Assembly (NCBI GenBank): GCA_017937485.1
Contig: JAGBDN010000013.1
Span: 48,048-112,047, forward strand
DNA length: 64,000 bases
Direction: 5' to 3'
Origin: Thermoguttaceae bacterium
GTDB lineage: Bacteria; Planctomycetota; Planctomycetia; Pirellulales; Thermoguttaceae
The position numbers were made by a program, and so were the translations under genes. This document shows, in pieces, positions 1 to 8,545 of this stretch. The stretch's first letter is position 1, and every line of letters starts with the position of its first letter. The notes below the pieces were generated by a model. That model saw nothing but the letters and a program-made list of their open reading frames with translations. It was not told the DNA's origin and did no database searches.

Positions 1-88
1 CGGGACTTGCGAACCATTTTCGCGGCGCCGCTTCGTTGATCATTCGAAGCGACGTTTGATTCGGCGAACGACGGCAAAGGTTTGGACG

Positions 89-1345
89 ATGAAAAACAAG
101 CAAACGAAACTTAATCGCCGCAAGTTTTTGGCGGCGTCGGCGAGCGCGATTTCCGCTCCGCTCTTCCTGCCGGGCTCCATCTTCGGTTATAACGGCGGCG
201 TCGCCCCGAGCAACAAACTGACGACGGCTTTCGTCGGGATCGGGAACCGCGGGGGCGAGTTGCTCGGCGGTTTCCTGAACAACTCGAACTACCAAATCGT
301 CGCGGTTTGCGACTGCTGGAAAGAACGCGTCGACCGCGCCGCCGGTCGCGTCAACAACCATTATAAAAACGACGCCGTCGCCAAATTCCATCGTTACGAA
401 GACCTGCTCGCCGACCGCGACGACGTCGACGTGATCGTCTGCGCGACGCCGGACCACTGGCACACGAAGATCGCGATCGAAACCTGTATGGCGGGCAAAG
501 ACATTTACTGCGAAAAACCGCTGACGCTCACGATCGAAGAATCGCGTCTCATCGTCAAAGCCGCCCGCAAATACAACCGCGTCTGCACCGGCGGCAGCCA
601 ACGCGTGATGGAAGACTACGGCTATATGGCGCCGATCCTCCAAAGCGGCGCGATCGGGGAAGTTAAGGAAGTTTACTGCGGTCTCGGCAACCCGCCGAAA
701 TACTGCTACTTGCCGGAACAACCGATTCCGGAAGGGCTCGACTGGGACCGTTGGCAAGGTCAAGCGCCGGTCGCGCCGTTCAACAGCGAACGCTGCTCCG
801 GCAACTACGGCGGCGGTTGGCGCAATTACGGCGAGTACTGCACCGGTTTCCTCGCCGACTGGGGCGCTCACAAGTTCGGCGGCGCGATGTACTGCCTCGG
901 CGTCGACAAAGAAGAGCCGGTCGAACTCTACCCCGCCGGTTACGAAGGTTCCGAATACGTTTGCGCCGTCTTCAAGAACGGCGTCCGCTTCTATCACGCG
1001 TGGAACGGCCCGCACGACGTTACGTTCAAAGGAACCGAAGGCGAATATCGCCATAACCAAACGAAGATGAACCCGATCAAGACCGTCGACGTTCGCCGTT
1101 ACTCCGGCGGCGCGCGCAACATCGCCGACGATTTCGCGTTCTGCGTTCGCAACCGTTTGCGACCGTTCCAAGATTTCGAATACGCCGCCGCCACCGCGAC
1201 GCTCTGCCAAATGATGGCGATTTGCCACAAAGTGAAGCGCCCGCTCAAATGGGACGCCGAAAAGATGGTCTTCGTCGGCGACCAAGAAGCGACCCGTATG
1301 GTTTCGCGCGTTCAACGTTATCCGTATACGATCCCGGAAGTTTGA
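89..1345 (+). CDS. Tat-exported Gfo/Idh/MocA family oxidoreductase
   Basis: A 418-residue protein with a twin-arginine signal: NRRKFLAASAS is followed by a short hydrophobic stretch, so it is probably exported folded. The Rossmann-type nucleotide-binding region begins at FVGIGNRGGELLGG, and the CEKPL motif typical of the Gfo/Idh/MocA family lies near residue 150. Family members are NAD(P)-dependent dehydrogenases or related sugar-acting enzymes; planctomycetes carry many Tat-exported paralogs. The substrate cannot be read from the sequence. The ATG at 89 is chosen because AAAGG lies 8 bases upstream and it places the RR motif at the N-terminus; an in-frame TTG at 56 would add 11 unlikely residues. 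Confidence 0.9.
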   Translation: MKNKQTKLNRRKFLAASASAISAPLFLPGSIFGYNGGVAPSNKLTTAFVGIGNRGGELLGGFLNNSNYQIVAVCDCWKERVDRAAGRVNNHYKNDAVAKFHRYEDLLADRDDVDVIVCATPDHWHTKIAIETCMAGKDIYCEKPLTLTIEESRLIVKAARKYNRVCTGGSQRVMEDYGYMAPILQSGAIGEVKEVYCGLGNPPKYCYLPEQPIPEGLDWDRWQGQAPVAPFNSERCSGNYGGGWRNYGEYCTGFLADWGAHKFGGAMYCLGVDKEEPVELYPAGYEGSEYVCAVFKNGVRFYHAWNGPHDVTFKGTEGEYRHNQTKMNPIKTVDVRRYSGGARNIADDFAFCVRNRLRPFQDFEYAAATATLCQMMAICHKVKRPLKWDAEKMVFVGDQEATRMVSRVQRYPYTIPEV

Positions 1346-1483
1346 AACGTCGGTTCGCGACGTTCGCCGGTCGACGCCGCCCTTTATTAATAAACGCGGT
1401 TCCGTCGACGCGGCGGTTTTCGGAATGTTAAGTAAACGCAACTCGCTTGAAAAAGCGATTTAGAGAATATTGGAAACGGTAAA

Positions 1484-3217
1484 ATGAAATTGAATTGGAA
1501 AACTTACGCGCTTCTGGCGTCGGCGCTCGTCGCTTCGTCGTCGTTCGGTTCGTCGGCGTTCGCGCAAGAAGCCGCCGCGAAATTGGCGGAGTTCGCGCCG
1601 AAAATGACGGCTCAAAATATGGCCGACGGCGGTCAAGTCGGCGAAATGGAAAAGGCGCAACAAGGCTGGATGAATTACGTCCTCGAAACGGCGTCCGACA
1701 AACCGGAAACCCGCGCCGAAGCGAACAAAGCCGCGTTGGAAGCGTTGGCCGGCGACTATCCGGTTGTTACTAAAGCCTGGCTGTTGCACGTCTTGCAATG
1801 GACGGCGGACGAAACCTGCGTCGACGCGATCGCGCCGTTCTTGGCGAACGATGACGCTCGCCTCGTCGACGCCGCCTCCCGCGCCTTGGCCGAAATTCCC
1901 GGCGACGCGGCCCTGAAAGCGCTCGAAAAAGCCCGCGACGCCGCCGAAGGCGACAAAAAAGCGGCGCTCGATCACTTCATTAAGTCGCGCTCCGTCGACT
2001 GCTCGCCCGCCGTCGAAACCGAGACGATTCAATCGCTTCCGTATGTTTCGGACGCGAAATTCGCCGAGTTTATGAACGGCTTCGACAAACTTTCCGACGA
2101 CGATAAAGCCCGCGCGCTCGGCGCTTTGCGCGTCCGTCAAGCGAAGGATTTCAGCGGCGTCGCCGTTAAGGCGTTGAAATCGGAATCGGTTGAAGTCAAG
2201 CGCGCGGCGATCCTTGCGCTCGAAAAAATCGCGACCGGCAAAGAATTCGACGTTCTTTACGAACAAATGAAAACGTTCGACCGCGGTTTCGTCGCCGACG
2301 CGATGAAGCGGATTCCGGGCGCCGATTTCGACGCCGCCGTCGCGGCCGCGTTGAAGAAGGAAACGAACGGCGAAAACGCGGCGACTCTCGCCGACGTCGT
2401 GAGCGGTCGTTTCCTCGTTTCGGAAGTTTCGTCGATTCTCGACGCGGCGAAAAAGGACGATTGCCCGATTCGTCTGCAACTCCTGACCGCGGCGGAACGT
2501 CTTGCGACGAAAGAACATATCGCCGACTTCGTCGACGCGTTCGTCGCGATTCCGGCGGGCGGCGACCGCGACCGCGCCGAGCAAATCATCGCGCGTCTTT
2601 GCGAAGGCGACGCGACGCCGGTCGTCGCGAAGATGAACAACGCCAACGGCGCGACGATTTTCCCGTTGCTTGGTCGTATCGGCGGCGACGCGGCGTTCGC
2701 GCAAATCGAACGCGGTTTGAAGTCGAACAACGCGCCGATGATCGCGCTTTCCGTCCGTTCGCTCTGCAACTGGCCGAACGCGAAGGTTGCGCCGCAACTT
2801 CTCGACGCCGCGAAGAACGCCGCGTATCCGGAAAATATGCGGATTCAAGCGTTGCGCGCTTACATTCGCGTCGTTTCCCTTCCGGACGACCAAGACGCCG
2901 TCGATATGTCCGGCGCCGACAAGTTGGCCGCGTTGAAAGACGCGTTCAAACTGGCGACCCGCGACGACGAACGCAACTTGGCGCTCGAACGCGTCGGCGC
3001 CGTTCGCGAGCTGGATTCGGTGAAGTTCGCGCTCGAACACGTCGACAATAAAGCGTTGCAAAACAAAGCGTTGAACGCCGTTCTCGACCTCGCGCACCAA
3101 GACTTCCTCCGTAAAAAGGACAAAGACCTCTTCACGAAGGCGCTCGACGTCGTTCTCGAAAAAGGCGACCAAGGCCAAAAAGACCGCGCCGGTCGTTATA
3201 AGGCCGCGATGAAGTAA
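1484..3217 (+). CDS. secreted HEAT-repeat-like protein
   Basis: A 577-residue protein with a clear Sec signal peptide (MKLNWKTYALLASALVASS, cleavage near SAFAQE). The mature part is almost entirely short amphipathic helices rich in Ala, Asp, Glu and Lys, with recurring units such as AAILALEKIATGKEF and ALSVRSLCNWPNAK. This resembles HEAT/PBS-lyase alpha-solenoid repeats, which usually bind proteins. No catalytic motif is visible, and the partner and role are unknown. It is 138 bases downstream of the oxidoreductase, and a strong terminator follows it. Confidence 0.75.
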   Translation: MKLNWKTYALLASALVASSSFGSSAFAQEAAAKLAEFAPKMTAQNMADGGQVGEMEKAQQGWMNYVLETASDKPETRAEANKAALEALAGDYPVVTKAWLLHVLQWTADETCVDAIAPFLANDDARLVDAASRALAEIPGDAALKALEKARDAAEGDKKAALDHFIKSRSVDCSPAVETETIQSLPYVSDAKFAEFMNGFDKLSDDDKARALGALRVRQAKDFSGVAVKALKSESVEVKRAAILALEKIATGKEFDVLYEQMKTFDRGFVADAMKRIPGADFDAAVAAALKKETNGENAATLADVVSGRFLVSEVSSILDAAKKDDCPIRLQLLTAAERLATKEHIADFVDAFVAIPAGGDRDRAEQIIARLCEGDATPVVAKMNNANGATIFPLLGRIGGDAAFAQIERGLKSNNAPMIALSVRSLCNWPNAKVAPQLLDAAKNAAYPENMRIQALRAYIRVVSLPDDQDAVDMSGADKLAALKDAFKLATRDDERNLALERVGAVRELDSVKFALEHVDNKALQNKALNAVLDLAHQDFLRKKDKDLFTKALDVVLEKGDQGQKDRAGRYKAAMK

Positions 3218-3289
3218 GTCGTTGAATAACGCCGTTTAAGACGGACGGCGGTTTGACCGCGCTCGACGGTTTGCGTCGGGCGCCGATTG

Positions 3290-3345
3290 AAACGTTTTTC
3301 GCGTTGGAGCGTTGATTTCGCTTCCGACGCGGGAAACGTTTTTTT
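3290..3345 (+). terminator. intrinsic terminator after the HEAT-like gene
   Basis: A long imperfect hairpin. The left arm starts AAACGTTTTTCGCG near 3290 and the right arm CGCGGGAAACGTTT ends near 3342, with G-U pairs and one bulge. It runs into a T-tract at 3339-3345, and more T residues follow. Confidence 0.75.
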
Positions 3346-3375
3346 GTTTTTTTTGACTTTTACTCCTTGCGACGC

Positions 3376-3404
3376 TTGAATTTGCGGCGTTCGAGCGATA
3401 TAAT
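3376..3404 (+). promoter_or_regulatory. sigma70-type promoter for the DUF4139 gene
   Basis: TTGAAT at 3376-3381, a 17-base spacer, then a perfect TATAAT at 3399-3404. It lies about 70 bases upstream of the chosen ATG at 3475 and just after the preceding terminator. Confidence 0.75.
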
Positions 3405-3474
3405 TGAGAGCGAAAAGAAACCGTCGACGTCGAGGCGGTTGCGAACGAACGCGCTTGCGAAAAAGGAGTTGGCG

Positions 3475-5619
3475 ATGAAGGGGAAAAATCGAATCGGGAA
3501 AAGGGATAAAATGGTCGCGGCGTTGGGGGGCGCGGCGCTTTCGACCGCGTTGCTCGGCGGCGGTTTAGTCGCGGCGCAAGACGCGCGACCGCTTGCGAAG
3601 TCGGAAGTTGCGGCGACGGCGCGAGCGACGGGCGGCGGCGAGTCGATTCAAAACGACGACGCGCCGTCGAGGCCGGTTCCGATCGTCGGCAAGATCGCGT
3701 CGCTCGGCGTTTTCAAGAACGGGATCGCGGTCGTCGAGGAGCGTTTCGAGGTCTCGGGGCCCGGGCGATACGCGACGTCGACGCCGCCGAGTCCGCTGCA
3801 CGGGACGTTTTTCATCGAGAGCGACGGCGTCGTCGAGACGACTTCGACCGTCGACGACGTTGAGGTTCCGATAAGCGAAGCGGCGGAAATCGATTGGACG
3901 CAAGATTTTAGCGGACGCAAAGTGCGCGTCGTTTTACCCGGCGAGTCGGAGCCGCGCGAGTTGCGAATCGTTCCGACGGGACATTCCGTCGACGGCGAGA
4001 CGGCGAGCGACGGCGCGAGCGCTTACGCGGCGTCGCGTTGGAACGGAGCGTTTTCGAGCGCGCTTTCGACGCAAACTTCCGGCGTTTCTCGGTCGAACGT
4101 CGGCGGCGTTCTTTTTGCAACCGACGACGGCGAAACGATTTGGGTGAACGACGCGGCGGAGATTAAAGTTGTTTCGACCGCGCCCGGCGAAGGCCCGACG
4201 ACCGTTTGGCGGAAGCGTCCGCGGCTGATTTTCGACGTCAAACCGAGCGGCGACGGCGCGGAAAAAGGGGAAACGGGAAAAAACGGCCCGACGACGATTC
4301 GGCTCTTTTACCTGACGCGCGGGGCGACTTGGGCGCCGCAGTATCGCGTTCGGACGCTCGACGGCGAAACGCTCGAAATCGAGCAAAACGCGATACTTGC
4401 GAACGAATGGCGTTCGTTCGAAGGAACGCCGGTCGCGCTCTTTAGCGGGTTTCCGCAAATCGCGACGCGCGACGCGCTTTCGCCGATGTCGCCGAGCGTC
4501 GACTTAAACGGCTTCTTTACGTCGCTTACGTCGGGCGCGAACGGCGCGGCGGGGCTTTACGCTCGCGGAGGCGGCGCTTCGATCTTGACGCAACAAGCGT
4601 TGACGCTAAACGCCGTCGCTCCAACGGGTTCCGGAACGGGCGGCGCTCTTGGCGCGGCGTCGGGCGACGAGGCGTCGTTCGGCGAAGGCGTCGACGTGTT
4701 CGCGCAAGCGGTCGGGCGCAAAACGTTGGCGAAAAACGACCGAACGCTCTTTTCGGTCGCTCGCAAAACGGCGCCTTATCGCCGCGTCGTTTGCTGGGAT
4801 ATCGCCGATATTTGGGATGAAAACGGGCGGCGGCGCGACCCGAGCGCTTTTTTAAACGGCGGCGCGTCAAGCGTTTACGGTCGAACGACTTCCGGCGAAA
4901 ACTTGGTCGCGAACGGAAGCCGCTTCTCGGAACCTTGGGACGCGCTGCAGTTTGCGAATCCGTTCGACTTTCCGACGACGACCGGCCCGGCGACCGTCGT
5001 CGACGGCGCGCGCTTCTTGGGACAAAATCCGATTTATTGGACGAATCCCGGCGAAACGACCTTACTGCCGATAACGAAAGCGCTTAGCGTTCGCGTTCGC
5101 TCCGTCGAAAACGAGCGTTCCGAATACGACGCGGCGTCGACGAACGAGGCCGAACCGCGCTCGAACGGGCCGGAAAACCTCGACGGTTTGGTCGCGGAAA
5201 TCGCCGCGCAAAGGGCCGCCGGAAACGTCGCGAACGCCGCGCCTAAACCCGGGAATAACGGCGAGTTGCGTTGGAAAGACGTTCAAGAAATTCGGCGCGA
5301 TCTTTGGGGCCGGGACGTTCGAGTTTTGCCTTGGGGGAACCATTTTCGCGTCGCGGTAATCGACGCGGAAATCGAAATCGCCAACAATCGCGACGAGGAA
5401 ACAACCGTTTTGCTGAGTCGGCAGTTTTCCGGCGTCGCGCTTCCGGAATCGTTCGAGGGGTTCGACGAACCGCCGAAAATGACGGTAATCGGCGACGGCG
5501 CAAGCGGTTACGCGGCGAACCGCGTCAATCGACGGCAAGAAATGCGTTGGACGACGACGCTCAAACCGGGCGAAAAGCGGACGCTGAAATTCTCGTTCCA
5601 AACGTTAATTTGGATTTAA
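3475..5619 (+). CDS. exported DUF4139 domain-containing protein
   Basis: A 714-residue protein. The ATG at 3475 follows AAGGAG with a 6-base spacer and gives a good signal peptide (basic start, hydrophobic MVAALGGAALSTALLGGG, then AAQDA); the open frame extends to 3367 but lacks these signals. The N-terminal third has beta-rich segments beginning FKNGIAVVEERFEVSGPGRY. The middle has the DUF4139 hallmark LTRGATWAPQYRV followed by the N-E-W-R-S-F segment and SGFPQ. The C-terminus has a second beta-rich part ending TLKPGEKRTLKFSFQTLI. Proteins of this group are envelope-associated and of unknown biochemical role. A region of Gly/Ala-rich low complexity separates the two halves. Confidence 0.75.
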   Translation: MKGKNRIGKRDKMVAALGGAALSTALLGGGLVAAQDARPLAKSEVAATARATGGGESIQNDDAPSRPVPIVGKIASLGVFKNGIAVVEERFEVSGPGRYATSTPPSPLHGTFFIESDGVVETTSTVDDVEVPISEAAEIDWTQDFSGRKVRVVLPGESEPRELRIVPTGHSVDGETASDGASAYAASRWNGAFSSALSTQTSGVSRSNVGGVLFATDDGETIWVNDAAEIKVVSTAPGEGPTTVWRKRPRLIFDVKPSGDGAEKGETGKNGPTTIRLFYLTRGATWAPQYRVRTLDGETLEIEQNAILANEWRSFEGTPVALFSGFPQIATRDALSPMSPSVDLNGFFTSLTSGANGAAGLYARGGGASILTQQALTLNAVAPTGSGTGGALGAASGDEASFGEGVDVFAQAVGRKTLAKNDRTLFSVARKTAPYRRVVCWDIADIWDENGRRRDPSAFLNGGASSVYGRTTSGENLVANGSRFSEPWDALQFANPFDFPTTTGPATVVDGARFLGQNPIYWTNPGETTLLPITKALSVRVRSVENERSEYDAASTNEAEPRSNGPENLDGLVAEIAAQRAAGNVANAAPKPGNNGELRWKDVQEIRRDLWGRDVRVLPWGNHFRVAVIDAEIEIANNRDEETTVLLSRQFSGVALPESFEGFDEPPKMTVIGDGASGYAANRVNRRQEMRWTTTLKPGEKRTLKFSFQTLIWI

Positions 5620-5660
5620 AGCGCGATAAATAACGATTGGTAATGTTCGAGGAGGATGAG

Positions 5661-5981
5661 GTGAAAACGACGCCGTTTAATAAGTTGGTTCGCGACCGGA
5701 TTCCGGAGATTATCGAGCGCGCCGGGAAACGGGCGAACGTCGAAACGTTGAGCGACTCCGAGTTTCTCGCGGCGGTCGACGCGAAGTTGCAAGAGGAGCT
5801 CGACGAGTATTTGGCAAGCGGCGACCCGACGGAGCTGGCCGATTTGTTGGAAACGCTTTACGCGGCGTCGTTGGCGCGGGGCGTCGGTCTCGACGAGCTG
5901 GAACGAATTCGCTTGAAGAAACGAGAGGAACGCGGAGGATTCGTTTTAAAGCTCTTCCTAAAAGAGGTTATAAGCGATTGA
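5661..5981 (+). CDS. MazG-like nucleotide pyrophosphohydrolase
   Basis: A 106-residue protein starting FNKLVRDRIPEIIERAGK, the signature of the small MazG-like family (COG4997, all-alpha NTP pyrophosphohydrolase fold). The acidic helix KLQEELDEYLASGDPTELAD supplies the E-x-x-E plus D metal-binding pattern expected for NTP hydrolysis. Family members are thought to clear aberrant nucleotides; the substrate is unknown. The GTG at 5661 is preferred because GGAGG at 5651-5655 sits 5 bases upstream; in-frame TTG (5637) and ATG (5643) starts lack this. It lies 41 bases after the DUF4139 gene and 89 bases before the nuclease-helicase gene, so cotranscription with the latter is likely. Confidence 0.8.
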   Translation: MKTTPFNKLVRDRIPEIIERAGKRANVETLSDSEFLAAVDAKLQEELDEYLASGDPTELADLLETLYAASLARGVGLDELERIRLKKREERGGFVLKLFLKEVISD

Positions 5982-6070
5982 TTGGCGCGGCGTCGCAAAA
6001 AATGTTGGTCGACGGAGCGACGGCGGAAGAGGAAAAGGGAATATCGACGACGATAGAAAGGCGACGTTAA

Positions 6071-8449
6071 GTGGAAAACGCGAGGGCGACGCAAACGGAC
6101 GCGGCGCAAGTAGAGGCGTTGGAACGAATAACGAGCGGCGCAAACGAGAAAGACGGCGGAAAGAAGCGACGTTTTAAAGCGGCGTCCGGAAGCGCGGTCG
6201 AGGGACGGTTTATCGATCTTTTCGCGGAAACGTTCGGGCTTGAAAAAACGGAATTTCTCTATTCGCAATATCCTTTTTTCGATATATATCAGAACGCGCG
6301 CTTCGCCGATTTTGCGCTCGAAGAGCGCGGACGTCGCGTCGCGATCGAAATTGACGACGACGCGACGCATCATCCGCGGGCGGTTTCGTTCGACAAACAC
6401 GTCGACGACTTGCTGAAACAGAACAGTATGATCGGGCTCGGATGGAGCGTTTTTCGTTGGACGGCGCGGCAGATTTTACAGTCGCCCGACGCGGTCAAAG
6501 ACGAGTTGCGCGTCTTCATCGGGAGCGACCCTCGTTTGCGAGCGATCGACGATTTTTTGCCGACGCAACGCGGTAAAGCGTTGGACGGTAAGGGGTTGAG
6601 TCTTTACGAACATCAGCGCGAAGCGTTGGAGGCGCTCCGAGAAGCGCGGGAAAATCGCGAAACGATAGCCCTCCTTTATCACGCGACCGGTTCCGGCAAG
6701 ACGACGACCGCCGTTTGCGACGCAAAAAGCGTCGGCGGGCGCGTTTTGTTCGTCGCGCATACTCGGGAGTTGGTTGAACAGGCGCGAACGACGTTTGAGG
6801 CGCTTTGGCCGGAAGCGACGACTGGAAAATTCGCCGACGGCGAGAAAACGACCGACGCGCAAGTCGTTTGCGGAAGCGTTCAAAGCGTCGCGCTGAACTT
6901 GGAACTTTTTCGCGAGGACGAATTCGATTATTTGATCGTCGACGAAGCGCATCACGCGACCGCTGAAACGTATCGCAAAATTATCGCTTACTTTAAACCT
7001 AAGTTTACGCTTGGGTTAACGGCGACGCCGGAGCGGGCCGACGATGAAAATATTCTTGAAATTTTTCAAAAAACGGCGCATAAGCTCGATATGCAAACGG
7101 CGATCGAGGTAGGCGCGCTCGCGCCGGTTCGTTCGTTTCGCGTCAAAACGAATATCGACATTTCGAACGTGCGGTTCAACGGCGTTCGGTACAACGTTCG
7201 AGAATTGGACGACAAAATTTGCGTCGTCGAACGAAACCGTTTAATCGTCGACGTTTGGGTCGAAAATATTCGCGATAAAAGAACCGTCGTTTTTTGCGCG
7301 TCCGTAAAGTGCGCCGAGGAATTGGCCGCGCTCTTTCGGGAGCGGGGCGTCGCGGCGGTCGCGGTTTCCGGGAACTTGAAAACGTCGGCGCGAAACGAAC
7401 GCTTGACGAAGTTTGCGACAGGCGAAATTCTCGTTTTGTGCGCTTGCGATCTTTTGAACGAAGGTTGGGATTGTCCGGAAACGGAAGTTCTGTTTATGGC
7501 GCGTCCGACGATGTCGAAACTGCTTTATTTGCAACAGTTGGGTCGCGGAATGCGGACGGCGCCGAATAAGGATTGCCTTTTCGTTTTCGATTTTGTCGAT
7601 TCGGCGGGACGCTTTAACGCGCCGTTTACGCTGCATCGTGTCGCTAAGTTGCGCGAGTATCGGCCCGGCGAAATTGTTTGGGGACGCAAAGGCCAGCGAG
7701 AAATCGACTTAGCGATATACGCTCGCGGGGAAAAACCGGTCGCCGTCGTCGATTTTCCGCTCTTCGCCGACGATATCGAGCCGATCGAACTCTTTGATTG
7801 GCAAGAGGAAGCGGCGGGAATGATTAGCTTGACGGAGTTTGCGCGACGCGTCGACGTGCAATTGGGAACGGTCGAAGAGCGTTTGCGCGACGGGCGTCTG
7901 CTACCCGATTTGGTCGTGCCGGTTAGCGAAAATCGCGTCTTTAAGTTCTTTAAAGAAGAGACGTTGCGAGCCGCCGCGGAACGATTTGGCTGGACGTTAA
8001 TCGACGATTCGAACCGAAAAGACGTCTTTATGAAGTTTGTCGAACGAATGGATATGGCGTACTCGTATAAGCCGGTTTTGTTGAAAGCGATTTTGAAAAA
8101 CGCCGACGAAAATGGACGCGTCGCGATTTCCGCGCTCGTCGACTATTTTCGCGAGTTTTATGCAAATCGCCGAAAACAAGGACTTGTCGTTGAGAAGGGA
8201 AACTCGCTTTACCAACGCGAAGACTGTTCCGATAAGGAAATCGAGCGGAATATTTTGGCGAATCCGTTTCGACGTTTCGAAGAAATGAGCGCCGCGCGGC
8301 ATTCGAAGAGCTTGGGGACGATCGAGGTCGAGCGGACGATTTGGCGCAAGTTGACCGACGACGATAAACGACGTATTGAAACGATTTGCGATCAAAAACT
8401 TGACGCGTATTTTCGTCGGCTTGAAGAGAATAAAGCGCAAAACGGATAG
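6071..8449 (+). CDS. superfamily II helicase with N-terminal PD-(D/E)XK nuclease-like domain
   Basis: A 792-residue protein with three modules. Residues about 45-135 resemble a Vsr/DUF559-type nuclease: D80 in RFADFAL, E93-x-D95 in AIEIDDD, then a D-rich helix and the GLGWSVFRW strand. Residues about 175-520 are a DEAD/DEAH helicase core: Walker A ATGSGKT (205-211), DEAHH (291-295), LTATPER, and motif VI QQLGRGMRT. Residues about 590-792 form a conserved-looking C-terminal module (YSYKPVLLKAI, NPFRRFEEM) that I recall from helicases of gut Firmicutes but cannot name. The start is GTG at 6071 with a GAAAGG upstream. The combination suggests DNA cleavage or remodelling, possibly in phage defence; that role is inference. 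The upstream neighbour is a MazG-like enzyme. Confidence 0.85.
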   Translation: MENARATQTDAAQVEALERITSGANEKDGGKKRRFKAASGSAVEGRFIDLFAETFGLEKTEFLYSQYPFFDIYQNARFADFALEERGRRVAIEIDDDATHHPRAVSFDKHVDDLLKQNSMIGLGWSVFRWTARQILQSPDAVKDELRVFIGSDPRLRAIDDFLPTQRGKALDGKGLSLYEHQREALEALREARENRETIALLYHATGSGKTTTAVCDAKSVGGRVLFVAHTRELVEQARTTFEALWPEATTGKFADGEKTTDAQVVCGSVQSVALNLELFREDEFDYLIVDEAHHATAETYRKIIAYFKPKFTLGLTATPERADDENILEIFQKTAHKLDMQTAIEVGALAPVRSFRVKTNIDISNVRFNGVRYNVRELDDKICVVERNRLIVDVWVENIRDKRTVVFCASVKCAEELAALFRERGVAAVAVSGNLKTSARNERLTKFATGEILVLCACDLLNEGWDCPETEVLFMARPTMSKLLYLQQLGRGMRTAPNKDCLFVFDFVDSAGRFNAPFTLHRVAKLREYRPGEIVWGRKGQREIDLAIYARGEKPVAVVDFPLFADDIEPIELFDWQEEAAGMISLTEFARRVDVQLGTVEERLRDGRLLPDLVVPVSENRVFKFFKEETLRAAAERFGWTLIDDSNRKDVFMKFVERMDMAYSYKPVLLKAILKNADENGRVAISALVDYFREFYANRRKQGLVVEKGNSLYQREDCSDKEIERNILANPFRRFEEMSAARHSKSLGTIEVERTIWRKLTDDDKRRIETICDQKLDAYFRRLEENKAQNG

Positions 8450-8460
8450 CGGAAACGCGA

Positions 8461-8502
8461 ACGCCGACGTCGGAGCAAAACCCCGGCGTCGGCGGCGTTT
8501 TT
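8461..8502 (+). terminator. intrinsic terminator after the nuclease-helicase gene
   Basis: CGCCGACG at 8462-8469 pairs with CGTCGGCG at 8487-8494. After GCG comes a TTTTT run at 8498-8502. It begins 12 bases after the stop codon. Confidence 0.55.
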
Positions 8503-8545
8503 GGCGCGGCGTCGACCGGTTGATTTTGGAAAAGAGGGCGGGGCG

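Noticed and set aside
1460..3178. A 572-codon minus-strand ORF opposite the HEAT-like gene
   Set aside because: Antisense shadow with Arg/Phe-rich composition; the plus strand has a signal peptide and repeat structure.
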